A stretch of 40,091 nucleotides of DNA from contig SSHE01000021.1 of the NCBI GenBank assembly GCA_008017315.1, forward strand, positions 1 through 40,091, written 5' to 3'. The notes under the pieces are model-generated. The model made no database searches, was not told where the DNA came from, and saw only the letters and a list, made by a program, of their open reading frames with translations. This document shows, one piece after another, positions 15,183 through 24,129 of the stretch. This DNA is from Acinetobacter sp. (lineage in GTDB: Bacteria > Pseudomonadota > Gammaproteobacteria > Pseudomonadales > Moraxellaceae). Both the position numbers and the translations under genes were made by a program. Within the stretch, counting starts at the first letter, position 1; each line of letters starts with the position of its first letter.

Positions 15183-16424
15183 ATGACCGACCCATCTCTT
15201 GTGACAACATCTTTAAAATCTTATCTATTAAAGTCACAGACCTATTTATCGCTTCTTATTCTAGCGGTATGTGTTGTTGGCATGACCAGCATCGCAGCAC
15301 ATACTTTTAAAAGATACTCCGAATACAATTTACAACTCATTGCCCAGTCTTTCTCCGAACAAATCCAGATGGCAGTTCTGCTGGAGGACAAACGTACTAT
15401 TGATGATACCATCAAGATATTTATGCAAAAATATCCATTACAAAGCATACAAGTCATCAATATGACAGGTGAAATCATCGCAAACAGTGCAGAACCGCTC
15501 CCTATCTATCGCACAGATGCAGCACTGCTTGAAAGCATACAAACATGGCTTATTTCCGATCATGCTGGTTATACCAATGTTGTTCACAATGCCCAAATCT
15601 TGGCACAAGTCAAAGTCACCAATAGTATTTTTCCGCTGATTAGCTTTTTAAAATTATTTGTTTTGTTTTTTATTATCAGTCTAGGTGGTGTGTTATTTTT
15701 AATCACCTTTAGTACCAATCTCATCTATCGTAATATTGACCACTCATTAGCGACGCTCACGCTCACCACCGAATCCATCATTGCCAAACGCAACTTTACC
15801 CAACGTGTGCCACATAGCCACATTGCGGAATTTAATACTATCTCCGAAAGTTTTAATGCACTATTAAATGAAATCCAAACCTGGCAAGCCCACTTACAAC
15901 AAGAAAATTCTCACCTCGAATATCGTGCTTTACATGACATACTCACACAACTGCCAAACCGTGCGTATTTTAATCAACGTCTAGCTCAACTCTTTGAGCA
16001 TCCAAATACACGCAGACATTTTGCCTTATTGTATATTGATAATAATAGTTTTAAAGAAATCAATGATACGTATGGACATCAAGCAGGTGATGCCGTATTG
16101 CAAGAAATGGCGATACGGTTAAAACGCACACTGCGTTCCAATGATTTCATTGCTCGTATTGGTGGCGATGAGTTTGCGGTTTTACTCCTGAATATTTCCA
16201 AACCTATGCAAGCGATGACCGCAGCAAAAAATCTCTTGCGTGTTGGCGATACACCTCTACAATTTGAAAATACCAGCATTCAATTTGGTTTTAGTATTGG
16301 TGTTGCACTGTCTGTTCAAGCAGACTCAATTGAACAACTTATCCATCAAGCAGACCAGGCCATGTATCAGGCAAAAGCCAATACACCGCAAAAATTAGCC
16401 ATTTATACGCCAATCTCAACATAG
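15183..16424 (+). CDS. Membrane-bound diguanylate cyclase (GGDEF)
   Basis: I choose ATG 15183 (MTDPSLVTTSLKSYL; AGGA upstream) over the tracked 15075, whose extra residues look non-coding; this gives 413 residues. Two transmembrane helices (TYLSLLILAVCVVGMTSIAA; LKLFVLFFIISLGGVLFLITF) flank a periplasmic sensor domain of ~110 residues. Next come a HAMP-like segment and the GGDEF domain, with RIGGDEF intact near residue 327. An RSND sequence five residues before the GGDEF core is the inhibitory c-di-GMP site (RxxD), so feedback control is likely. It should make c-di-GMP from two GTP; no EAL domain is present. The input signal is unknown. It is divergent from the cytochrome bd operon. Confidence 0.88.
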   Translation: MTDPSLVTTSLKSYLLKSQTYLSLLILAVCVVGMTSIAAHTFKRYSEYNLQLIAQSFSEQIQMAVLLEDKRTIDDTIKIFMQKYPLQSIQVINMTGEIIANSAEPLPIYRTDAALLESIQTWLISDHAGYTNVVHNAQILAQVKVTNSIFPLISFLKLFVLFFIISLGGVLFLITFSTNLIYRNIDHSLATLTLTTESIIAKRNFTQRVPHSHIAEFNTISESFNALLNEIQTWQAHLQQENSHLEYRALHDILTQLPNRAYFNQRLAQLFEHPNTRRHFALLYIDNNSFKEINDTYGHQAGDAVLQEMAIRLKRTLRSNDFIARIGGDEFAVLLLNISKPMQAMTAAKNLLRVGDTPLQFENTSIQFGFSIGVALSVQADSIEQLIHQADQAMYQAKANTPQKLAIYTPIST

Positions 16425-16447
16425 CGTCTAAAAATAGACGCTATGTT
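16418..16447 (+). terminator. Strong hairpin at the end of the diguanylate cyclase gene
   Basis: AACATAGCGTCTA (16418-16430) pairs perfectly over 13 bp with TAGACGCTATGTT (16435-16447) around an AAAA loop. It includes the stop codon. There is no T run after it, so it may be an RNA-stabilising or factor-dependent end rather than a classical intrinsic terminator. Confidence 0.6.
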
Positions 16448-16550
16448 GTACACAATTCTTGCTATATCCCTACACGCCATTCATCGTTGTTTGTCAATTT
16501 TGGATAGACATCGTCCATATATGACTGGCGACCATGATGGCAGCGTTCAC

Positions 16551-18245
16551 TTATGACTTCGCTTTTAACCCTTGTGTTAAGCCATTAATATCACCACCCT
16601 GTAGGCCTAACTCATTCATTAAGCTATCAATCAATGGGGCTTGACTACGATAACGCAAGGCACTATTGACCACTTGGTCGGATAACGATGCTTGGTTATT
16701 TGCACCATCAGCCGATTCACCCGACACCGAACCACCAGCAAAACCATTTAAACCATTGACTTGTAAAATTTTGATGTCATCAATATTTTCCATTGGTTTA
16801 ACACTTTCACGAATAATGTCTGGCAAATGTTTCAATAAAGCTAAACGCACTTGCATTTCCACCTGTTCCGCAGACAACACATTGGCTGCTTCATTGACGG
16901 CACGAGTACCTTCGGCATCGACCTGATATTGCTTTTCCAATGCCTGTGCCAGCAAAACTTTGGCATCTGCTTCACCTTTGGCTTTTAAGCGAACTTTTTC
17001 GGCTTCGGCCTCGGCAGCAATGCGTACCGCTTCGGCTTCATCGGCTGCGGCTTTTTTACCTGCATCGGCAGCCACAGTAATCGCAATGGCATCTTTTTCC
17101 GCCGCCTGTTTTGCTGCAACCAGTTCAACAGCTTTTTGACGCTCAGCACGTTGTGTTTCACGTACCGTCACGACTTCTTCTTCAGCTTTTACTGCTTCAG
17201 CACGGGCTTTATCCGCTTGTGCTTTGGCTTCTGATTCAGCACGAGATTTTTCCGCAATGGCAATCGCACGGTCTTGCTCGGCAAGTTCAATGGTTTTCTT
17301 TTGTTCAACCATAGCTTGCTCAATGATTTGTGACTTCTGAATATTCTCATTTTCCACATCACGTGCTGCTGCAATACGTTTTAACTCAACTTCACGCTCT
17401 GCTGCAATACGTGCTTCTTCAGCCTCACGTTTTTTCGCAGCTTCTTGTGACGCAATTTCAGCCGATTGCTCTGCTTTACGAATAGAGACTTCACGCTCCT
17501 GTTGCATTTTGGCATATTCCTCTTCACGAGAAATTTGTAAACGTGCCTGCTCCGCTTCAAGATTTTTCGCACGAATGGCGAGATCTGCATCCTGTTCAAT
17601 ATCATTACGCTTTTTACGGCGGTCTTCGATGGTTTCGGTAAGCTTGGTCAAACCTTCGGCATCAAAGGCATTTTGTGGATTGAAGAATTTAAAGCTGGTT
17701 TGGTCTAAACCTGTTAAGGATACGGTTTCCAATTCCAAACCGTTTTTAGATAAATCTTCTGACACCACCTGCTGTACTTTTTGCACAAAATCCACTCGTT
17801 TTTCATGCAATTCTTCCATTGCCATTTCCGCAGCAACCGCACGCAAGGAATCGACAAATTTACCTTCGACTAGGTCTTTTAACTCTTGTGGTGACATGGT
17901 TTTTTTACCCAATGTCTGTGCTGCCGTTGCAATAGATTCTGCGGTAGGCTTGACGCGTACATAAAACTCCGCCATCACATCAACACGCATACGATCACGC
18001 GTAATCAACGCCTGATCTGCCGCACGACGCACCTCCAAACGCAAGGTATTCATATTCACAGGGATAATTTCATGCAGAATTGGAAATACCAATGCACCAC
18101 CATTGAGAATGACTTTTTCTCCACCCCAGCCTGTCCGTACAAACGACACTTCTTTACTTGAACGACGATATAATCGTGCCAGAATCACCCCTAAAATTAT
18201 TAAGGCGACAACTGCAATACCTGCAAAAATCAAAATTTCAACCAT
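16551..18245 (-). CDS. yqiK: Flotillin-family protein YqiK
   Basis: 564 residues. One N-terminal transmembrane helix (ILIFAGIAVVALIILGVILARLY) is followed by a SPFH/PHB domain (~30-220; SFVRTGWGGEKVILNGGALVFPI), a long coiled-coil region very rich in Ala, Glu, Arg and Lys (~220-450), and a C-terminal flotillin domain. Flotillins form large assemblies at detergent-resistant membrane zones. YqiK is the proteobacterial form paired with YqiJ. The upstream YqiJ-like gene ends 30 bp before this start, so they form an operon. The biased composition of the coiled coil accounts for the many overlapping shadow ORFs in this region. Confidence 0.9.
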   Translation of the reverse strand: MVEILIFAGIAVVALIILGVILARLYRRSSKEVSFVRTGWGGEKVILNGGALVFPILHEIIPVNMNTLRLEVRRAADQALITRDRMRVDVMAEFYVRVKPTAESIATAAQTLGKKTMSPQELKDLVEGKFVDSLRAVAAEMAMEELHEKRVDFVQKVQQVVSEDLSKNGLELETVSLTGLDQTSFKFFNPQNAFDAEGLTKLTETIEDRRKKRNDIEQDADLAIRAKNLEAEQARLQISREEEYAKMQQEREVSIRKAEQSAEIASQEAAKKREAEEARIAAEREVELKRIAAARDVENENIQKSQIIEQAMVEQKKTIELAEQDRAIAIAEKSRAESEAKAQADKARAEAVKAEEEVVTVRETQRAERQKAVELVAAKQAAEKDAIAITVAADAGKKAAADEAEAVRIAAEAEAEKVRLKAKGEADAKVLLAQALEKQYQVDAEGTRAVNEAANVLSAEQVEMQVRLALLKHLPDIIRESVKPMENIDDIKILQVNGLNGFAGGSVSGESADGANNQASLSDQVVNSALRYRSQAPLIDSLMNELGLQGGDINGLTQGLKAKS

Positions 18246-18275
18246 GACTATTTTCCCAATTCCCGATTGTGATGA

Positions 18276-18923
18276 CTATTCTTTGAGAATAGCTTTGAAA
18301 ACTGTGCCGTTCTTCGACACCAATAAAATTTCACTCCCTTGCGGTAGTATCTGTGCCATATCAGGCTCAACCATCACATAATGGGTCTGACCAAATGAAT
18401 CTTTGAGTTTCGCCTGTGCAGGATATCCCTGCCTTGCTTCACCCAAAATAATGTGTGCTGCCGAACCCACCAACGAATCACTTGATATTGCTGTAGTAAA
18501 ATCTTTGGGTAAAATCCGATACAAGCCCATGGCAATATAACGCACTATCGGCAGAACCATAAAAAATACCGCAATACCAGCCAACCATGCAGGTAAATAC
18601 TGATTAAACATCATCTGCCAGATATTTTGTGCCATTAAACCCGCAATACCATAGCTTGCTAGAAACACCACCAGCCACATCAATACAGGTACACGTCCAA
18701 GATATAACCATGCTAGACATTCAATCAGTACACTGCCCGAGTGTGCATCCAATGGCAATTCAGGCGAAGAATGATCCATCAAACTATGCGGTAATAAATG
18801 ATCCAGCCAGTCCGTCACACCGCCAACCAGCAAGCTAATAACTTCCAAAATCCCCAGCATCAACATGACCGCTAAAGCAACGGTAAACCACAGGTTTTCA
18901 GGTTGTATCAATAAATCCCACAT
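18276..18923 (-). CDS. yqiJ: YqiJ-like (DUF1449/OB-fold) inner-membrane protein
   Basis: 215 residues: three or four transmembrane helices in the first ~140 (LWFTVALAVMLMLGILEVISLL; VLMWLVVFLASYGIAGLM; WLAGIAVFFMVLPIVRYIAMGLY) and a C-terminal beta-rich domain (GSAAHIILGEARQGYPAQAKLKDSFGQTHYVMVE) typical of NfeD/YqiJ-type OB folds. Such proteins are the membrane partners of flotillins, and the adjacent YqiK gene confirms the pairing. Known roles of the pair relate to membrane organisation and motility or stress in some bacteria, but none can be deduced here. Confidence 0.82.
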   Translation of the reverse strand: MWDLLIQPENLWFTVALAVMLMLGILEVISLLVGGVTDWLDHLLPHSLMDHSSPELPLDAHSGSVLIECLAWLYLGRVPVLMWLVVFLASYGIAGLMAQNIWQMMFNQYLPAWLAGIAVFFMVLPIVRYIAMGLYRILPKDFTTAISSDSLVGSAAHIILGEARQGYPAQAKLKDSFGQTHYVMVEPDMAQILPQGSEILLVSKNGTVFKAILKE

Positions 18924-19144
18924 CCACCACCCTCCTGTTCTTGATTTTAATTCAATATTTTAGACCACAATATCACCCTTAAAAAAGACACTTTAAAATA
19001 TTATAAGTGACTTATTTTTAAGTTATTTTATAACACATTACCCAAAGGATGACTAGCAAGTTATCGAAAAAAATTGGCAACTATACGCAATATTGTAATG
19101 ATTGCAACACCTCGCCGTATTTATTTCATATCAGGTACAACACT

Positions 19145-19993
19145 ATGTTTGAGCATGTACAATTTTCCTGCGTTGATGATTACACACTCAATGGCTGTTT
19201 TTATCCAAAGCAACAGGAGTCCAATTTTTTACCGATACTTATTGGTTCGGCAACGGGGATTCGTCAAGGATTTTATCAAGCCTTTGCCACGTGGTTAAGC
19301 ACACAAGGCTATGATGTACTGACTTTTGATTTTCGTGGCATTGGTGATTCACTTTATACTTCCGTGAGTCAATCTATCGCTCGTATTCAGGATTGGGGCA
19401 TGTATGATTTACCTGCTGCGATTGATTTTTTACTCAAAAAAACCCAGGCCGATAAAGTTTTACTCTTAGGACACAGTGCAGGTGGACAATTACTCGGTTT
19501 GGCACATAATTTTGCCAAAGTCGAAAAAGTCATCGCTATCGCTGGCTCATCGGGCAATGTCAAAGGCTTATCGGGAAGAACCAAACTCATGGCACCTGTC
19601 ATGTTTAATCTTATTTTCCCTATTTCATCGAGATTCAAAGGCTATGCTGCAACCAAAATGCTCGGAATGGGTGAAAATCTACCCAAAGGTGTTGGTGCAC
19701 AGTGGCGAGAATTTTGTAGCAAACCTGGCTATGTCATCAATGCACTTGGCAAAACAGTCGATGTGGATTATCACGATGCGATTCGATGCCCAATCATTTC
19801 AATCCATGCCACCGATGATGAAATTGCGACTGAACATAATGTCAAAGATTTTTTACGCATTTATCCAAATGCAAAAACTGATTACATTAGCCTTGAACCA
19901 AAAGCCTTACAACATAAAGCCATTGGTCACATGCTCATGTTTAAATCCTCACACCAAAATATCTGGTCGGTGATTGAACAACAATTACACTAA
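19145..19993 (+). CDS. Alpha/beta hydrolase (serine hydrolase)
   Basis: The ORF opens at 19049, but ATG 19145 (MFEHVQFSCVDDYTLNGCFYP) marks the start of the conserved fold and gives 282 residues; the 19049 ATG has its AAAGG touching the start codon, which is poor. The nucleophile elbow GHSAGG puts the catalytic Ser near residue 111; an acidic residue in HATDDE and the His in KAIGHMLMF complete the triad. LIGSATGIRQGFYQAFATWLSTQGYDVLTFDFRGIG is the early strand-loop region. It resembles the COG4757 group of predicted hydrolases. Substrate unknown. No signal peptide, so cytoplasmic. Confidence 0.8.
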   Translation: MFEHVQFSCVDDYTLNGCFYPKQQESNFLPILIGSATGIRQGFYQAFATWLSTQGYDVLTFDFRGIGDSLYTSVSQSIARIQDWGMYDLPAAIDFLLKKTQADKVLLLGHSAGGQLLGLAHNFAKVEKVIAIAGSSGNVKGLSGRTKLMAPVMFNLIFPISSRFKGYAATKMLGMGENLPKGVGAQWREFCSKPGYVINALGKTVDVDYHDAIRCPIISIHATDDEIATEHNVKDFLRIYPNAKTDYISLEPKALQHKAIGHMLMFKSSHQNIWSVIEQQLH

Positions 19994-20016
19994 AAAAACA
20001 TCCCTCGCAAGAGGGA
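19992..20016 (-). terminator. Terminator of the DUF808 gene, overlapping the hydrolase stop
   Basis: TCCCTC (20001-20006) pairs with GAGGGA (20011-20016) around GCAA. On the minus strand a run of seven T follows (19998-19992), overlapping the last bases of the convergent hydrolase gene. Confidence 0.8.
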
Positions 20017-20059
20017 CTTAACGCATGTTTTTAGAACTACGCATCACTTCAGCAATACG

Positions 20060-21001
20060 TTAATGAGCTGGTTTTTTGCCCAATAACTTACCGAACAGTG
20101 CCACACCCAATACCACAATTAATCCCACAATCGCACCAATCACAAAATTTAATAATGTCGGTGTCAATGCCCCCACAATGCTCCCTATTGCTGGCAAGTG
20201 TGCAGAATAATCCACCGCATCCTCACTGATATGGTGCAGAAAAGGCACAGCATGACTAATAATACCACCGCCGACTAAAAACATCGCAGCAGTCCCAACA
20301 ATCGACAAGGTTTTCATCAATATCGGTGCAAATGCTAACAATCCTCGCCCAAATGCTGCTTGTATTCCCTGCTTTTTTTCATTCAAATATAAGCCTATAT
20401 CATCAATTTTGACAATCAATGCCACCAAGCCATAAACCCCAACTGTCATGGCAATCGCAACAAACGACAATACACTCAGCTTGGTCAGCAAAGATGCTGT
20501 GATGGAAATTGTCCCAAGTGTAATCACCACTATCTCGGCTGATAAAATAAAATCGGTACGAATTGCCCCTTTGATTTTCTCATTTTCAAATTGTCTTAGG
20601 CTTTCTTCATCCTGAATGAGCTGCTGCTGGGCAATCACGATGTCTTCTTTGGCTTGTGGGTTTTTGCGATGCTTAAGGGTATGAATGACCTTTTCCACCC
20701 CTTCATAGCATAGAAAAGCCCCACCAATCATCAATAATGGTGTAATCAGTACAGGTGCAATCCAGCTAATCAGCAATGCCAAAGGCACTAAAATCAACTT
20801 ATTGATAAACGAACCTACCGCCACTTTCCAAACAATCGGCAACTCTCGTTCTGCCCGCACACCACTGACTTGCTGGGCATTGAGTGCCAAATCATCACCC
20901 AATACCCCTGCAGTTTTTTTCGCTGCAACTTTACTCATCACTGCAACATCATCCAGCACTGTTGCAATATCATCGAGCAACAATAATAAGCTACTTGCCA
21001 T
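20060..21001 (-). CDS. yedI: DUF808 (YedI-like) inner-membrane protein
   Basis: 313 residues. The opening [47 protein letters not shown] is the hallmark of DUF808. Several transmembrane helices follow ([64 protein letters not shown]). The family is widespread in Proteobacteria and has no established function that I know of. It is a single-gene unit with a clear terminator. Nothing broken or unusual. Confidence 0.85.
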   Translation of the reverse strand: MASSLLLLLDDIATVLDDVAVMSKVAAKKTAGVLGDDLALNAQQVSGVRAERELPIVWKVAVGSFINKLILVPLALLISWIAPVLITPLLMIGGAFLCYEGVEKVIHTLKHRKNPQAKEDIVIAQQQLIQDEESLRQFENEKIKGAIRTDFILSAEIVVITLGTISITASLLTKLSVLSFVAIAMTVGVYGLVALIVKIDDIGLYLNEKKQGIQAAFGRGLLAFAPILMKTLSIVGTAAMFLVGGGIISHAVPFLHHISEDAVDYSAHLPAIGSIVGALTPTLLNFVIGAIVGLIVVLGVALFGKLLGKKPAH

Positions 21002-21079
21002 ATTTATTTTTTCTCACTGTAAACGACACGATAAATTCGGCTAACAATAAATAGTTATCCCATCTTGCACAAGAAAAAT

Positions 21080-21463
21080 TTACTCTTGTTCTTGTGCTTT
21101 CTCACTATCATAACGTCCTTCGTTTACTATCCGATGGCGTGGTGTCACCTTAGCATAGCGAGGATTCTGGGAAATGTACTCTGTGGTCTTACGATAAGTC
21201 CCACCATAAGGTAAATAGACTTCTTCAGTTCGCTGCTCACGATATTGCGACTGTGGCAATGGCATATAGATACGAACATTCGGCGTTTGTATCGACACAT
21301 GTGGTTGCGAATAACTTGGGGAACGGTGCGATGTAGAATGATGATGGTGATTATCATACTTTACTGCATTTGGTGCTTTATAAACGGATTGATATGTCAC
21401 AGGTACAGCAATGCTCAGCGTAGATGTACTCCATACCAACAAAGCGAATATTATTTTTTTCAT
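21080..21463 (-). CDS. Small secreted protein, His-rich, unknown function
   Basis: The track starts at 21523, but ATG 21463 has a fine ribosome site (AAGGGGAAC) and begins a clean Sec signal peptide (MKKIIFALLVWSTSTLSIA), giving 127 residues. The mature part has a His-rich patch (DNHHHHSTSH), Ser/Pro/Gln-rich stretches and Tyr repeats (YLPYGGTYRKTTEYISQNPRYAK). I do not recognise a family. The His cluster could bind metal, but nothing else supports that. It probably resides in the periplasm or outside the cell. Confidence 0.65.
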   Translation of the reverse strand: MKKIIFALLVWSTSTLSIAVPVTYQSVYKAPNAVKYDNHHHHSTSHRSPSYSQPHVSIQTPNVRIYMPLPQSQYREQRTEEVYLPYGGTYRKTTEYISQNPRYAKVTPRHRIVNEGRYDSEKAQEQE

Positions 21464-21590
21464 GATGTTCCCCTTATCGTATAGTATTTTCTCTATCATA
21501 AACGATTCTATCTTTTTTAACATTTTTACTTTTGTGAACTAGGTTTTCACGACAACTCTAATTACAATATGCAGCTATAAATATTGATAC

Positions 21591-22619
21591 ATGATGGAAA
21601 ACATAGTGACTCAAGCTCTACAACGTCCAATTATTTTAACTGGCGACCGCCCAACAGGACAATTACACTTAGGACATTTTGCAGGTTCATTGCGTAGCCG
21701 TGTGGGTTTACAAGATTCCCATCAACAATATTTATTACTTGCCGATACACAGGCATTGACTGACAATGCCGATAATGTCGAAAAAGTACAACGCAATATT
21801 CTCGAAGTGGCACTGGATTATTTGGCTGTGGGTATCGACCCGAGCAAAACCACAATTTGCGTCCAATCTTGCCTACCAGCACTGTTCGAATTGACCAGTT
21901 ACTATATGAATTTTGTGACAGTTGCACGTCTGGAACGCAATCCAACCATTAAAACCGAAATCCAAATGCGTGGTTTTGAACGGGATATTCCATCAGGATT
22001 TCTCTGCTATCCCGTATCACAGGCAGCCGATATTACCGCTTTTAAAGCGACCATTGTGCCTGTAGGTGAAGACCAAATCCCCATGATTGAACAAACCAAC
22101 GAAATTGTACGCCGAGTGAATCGCCAGATTGGAAGTGAGGTTTTACCTGAATGTAAAGCCCTACTTTCCAATGTCGGACGCTTACCAGGCTTTGATGGCA
22201 AAGCAAAAATGTCAAAATCTCTAGGCAATACCATTGTACTGGATGCTAGCGATAAGGATATTAAAAAAGCAGTCAATGCCATGTACACCGATCCCAATCA
22301 CCTACGTATCGAAGACCCAGGGCAAGTTGAAGGTAATGTCGTCTTTACCTATTTGGACGCATTTGACAGCAATAAAGCCGAAATCGAAGCACTCAAAGCC
22401 CATTATCGCCGTGGTGGTCTAGGTGATGGTACAGTCAAAAAACGCCTTGAAGCCGTACTCAAAGACTTAATTGAACCCATCCGTGAGCGTCGCCATGAAC
22501 TGGCAAAAAATCCAGATTACGTGATGGATGTCTTACGTGATGGCACAGAAAAATGTCGTCAAATTACCCAACAAACACTAGAAGAAGTGAAAGCTGGATT
22601 AGGTCTATTTCGCTTTTAA
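21591..22619 (+). CDS. trpS: Tryptophanyl-tRNA synthetase
   Basis: 342 residues. Class I signatures are present: the HIGH variant in TGDRPTGQLHLGHFAGSL and KMSKS in GKAKMSKSLGN. The enzyme charges tRNA-Trp with tryptophan using ATP. The opening GDRPTG..LHLGH resembles the type common in Firmicutes rather than the SGxQPSGxLTIGN type of E. coli; both are true TrpRS forms. ATG 21591 and 21594 are adjacent; no strong ribosome site is visible. The gene ends 166 bp before a strong terminator, with a likely small RNA in between. Confidence 0.96.
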   Translation: MMENIVTQALQRPIILTGDRPTGQLHLGHFAGSLRSRVGLQDSHQQYLLLADTQALTDNADNVEKVQRNILEVALDYLAVGIDPSKTTICVQSCLPALFELTSYYMNFVTVARLERNPTIKTEIQMRGFERDIPSGFLCYPVSQAADITAFKATIVPVGEDQIPMIEQTNEIVRRVNRQIGSEVLPECKALLSNVGRLPGFDGKAKMSKSLGNTIVLDASDKDIKKAVNAMYTDPNHLRIEDPGQVEGNVVFTYLDAFDSNKAEIEALKAHYRRGGLGDGTVKKRLEAVLKDLIEPIRERRHELAKNPDYVMDVLRDGTEKCRQITQQTLEEVKAGLGLFRF

Positions 22620-22639
22620 TGTTTCAATGCGTTAATCAG

Positions 22640-22820
22640 ATAAATATCTGCCGTCTTCATTGACATTCTTTACCTGTTTTAACATTCAATTACGTGTTTA
22701 TTCATGACATCGTTGCGTCATTCACAGATAATGGCTTTAACAAGTTAAGCAACATCCTTCTTAATTTGTAATATCCTAACTTTCAGCACAATGCTCCCCC
22801 AAGTATTGTGCTTTTTTTAT
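22640..22820 (+). ncRNA. aar: Candidate Aar-like small RNA between trpS and the suc genes
   Basis: The space after trpS holds no ORF but ends in a textbook terminator. From memory, Acinetobacter baylyi encodes Aar, a ~180-nt small RNA in the trpS-sucD gap that affects mRNAs of amino-acid biosynthesis genes. The position and available length here agree. The start coordinate is a guess from that length; I do not see a convincing promoter (TTGACA at 22660 has no good -10 at the right distance). Alternatively the segment is only the 3' leader of trpS mRNA. Confidence 0.5.
22785..22819 (+). terminator. Rho-independent terminator (small RNA or trpS)
   Basis: AGCACAAT (22785-22792) pairs perfectly with ATTGTGCT (22805-22812), followed by seven T. 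The 12-base loop contains five C in a row, which might be available for base-pairing with mRNA ribosome sites. Confidence 0.9.
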
Positions 22821-22825
22821 TCTTT

Positions 22826-23869
22826 TTATATGGATTGTGTCGAAGACAAAATGATCGACTTACGCTGAACCCCAAATAAAGTCCGATATTTCTGTAAGGA
22901 TACAAATTTATCATAATGCTCAGACATATACTGATTAAATAGATTTAAATCAATATCATCTGAAATATAAAATCTAAAATTATCGTCCAAAAGCTGTGCA
23001 ATCGGCTGATTGGTCACTCGAAAATATTGCAATGCAAATACGTCTGATTTACCAAAACGTTGCCCTACCCAGAATAGATAAGTCAAATATTGCAGTATTT
23101 CATTAATGCCATTTAATTTGGCAGATTGATTAATGATCTGATTAAATTTTTCGGTTTCTATCAAGCGTTCCAGAAAATCAAGTCGTTGCTGAAATTTATG
23201 GTCATGTGCATTGAAACTGGTATATCCCAAAAATGCTTGAAACATATCAAGGAAATAAGCATAAATCTCTAGCTTGGTGTGAATCGGAAAATCATTGAAA
23301 AAATCTTCTACTTGCTGCTCGACATCTTCTTGTTGCTGTATTGCCAGTTTAATTTGAGCAGTCCATGCGGCAAATTTATAATGTAAATGTGCCATTCCTG
23401 TTAAATTTTTGCTAAGACGCATCATCCGATGATAAAAATATTCTGCCTTAAAAACATCATGTTCATCTAAATGTTGTACTTTAAATTCATACGCCTCACA
23501 CAGTGCCAAACTCATATCTGCATCGTGTTGTTCGGTAAAGTTCTGCCCAAGCTTAATCAGTTCATTACATAGGTCATTTTTTAAATAAGGTAATAGTTCA
23601 TCTTCTTGATATCGTAACAAGCTTGCAATAGCAAACATGATCAGTCTTTTAATACGCATATCTTTGTGGGTATGGTATTGTGAAATAAATCGCTTAAGCT
23701 GAATGAGTTGATCCTGTTCCTCTTGGATCTTCCGCCAGTATGCCAAAATCACTAGATACTGAATTTCTGTATTTGATTCTTTATGATATTTCACAATAAA
23801 GGCATCAGGATTGCTCATTTGTTCTAATTCTTGCTGAATGTGTGAAATATCTTGATCTGCAATCATCAT
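22826..23869 (-). CDS. Helical protein of unknown function
   Basis: I do not recognise this 347-residue protein. It has no signal peptide or membrane segment and reads as alpha-helical almost throughout, with repeated aromatic-rich helices (EIQYLVILAYWRKIQEEQDQLI; IYAYFLDMFQAFLGYTSF; ILQYLTYLFWVGQRFG) that could form a TPR-like or HEAT-like solenoid. GGAGG eight bases before ATG 23869 is a strong ribosome site. It lies between the trpS/small-RNA region and sucD on the same strand as the suc genes but after the sucD terminator, so it has its own transcript. Codon use is AT-rich compared with the suc genes, consistent with a later insertion. Confidence 0.7.
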   Translation of the reverse strand: MMIADQDISHIQQELEQMSNPDAFIVKYHKESNTEIQYLVILAYWRKIQEEQDQLIQLKRFISQYHTHKDMRIKRLIMFAIASLLRYQEDELLPYLKNDLCNELIKLGQNFTEQHDADMSLALCEAYEFKVQHLDEHDVFKAEYFYHRMMRLSKNLTGMAHLHYKFAAWTAQIKLAIQQQEDVEQQVEDFFNDFPIHTKLEIYAYFLDMFQAFLGYTSFNAHDHKFQQRLDFLERLIETEKFNQIINQSAKLNGINEILQYLTYLFWVGQRFGKSDVFALQYFRVTNQPIAQLLDDNFRFYISDDIDLNLFNQYMSEHYDKFVSLQKYRTLFGVQRKSIILSSTQSI

Positions 23870-24080
23870 TGTTTATGCCTCCACGATTGGACACAAAATT
23901 GCAATCCACAATCTAACTGCAATGTCATTATGTCCTTATGATATAACAAATTGCTCGAATCTCTAAATTTTAGCATGATAATTTTTTGCCATAAATTTGC
24001 ATAAAATCAATCAAAGTGACATATTTTGCCAACCCTATCAAAATAAAAAATTCATTTATGTTTTAGCATGCTTAAATGTA

Positions 24081-24112
24081 AAAAAAGCTCTCATGAATCT
24101 TCACAAGAGCTT
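24081..24112 (-). terminator. Terminator of the suc operon
   Basis: AAGCTCT (24085-24091) pairs with AGAGCTT (24106-24112), with TGAA/TTCA also able to pair inside the loop. On the minus strand it follows the sucD stop by 17 bases and ends in a T run. Confidence 0.85.
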
Positions 24113-24129
24113 CTTTTACGTCAGAATGA

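Noticed and set aside
16551-18245. Many overlapping ORFs in the flotillin gene
   Set aside because: They are shadows caused by its Ala/Glu/Arg-rich coiled coil; only the minus-strand 564-residue frame has domain structure.
19049-19144. Extended N-terminus of the alpha/beta hydrolase
   Set aside because: Its AAAGG is adjacent to the start codon and the extra 32 residues lack similarity to the fold; kept only as an alternative.
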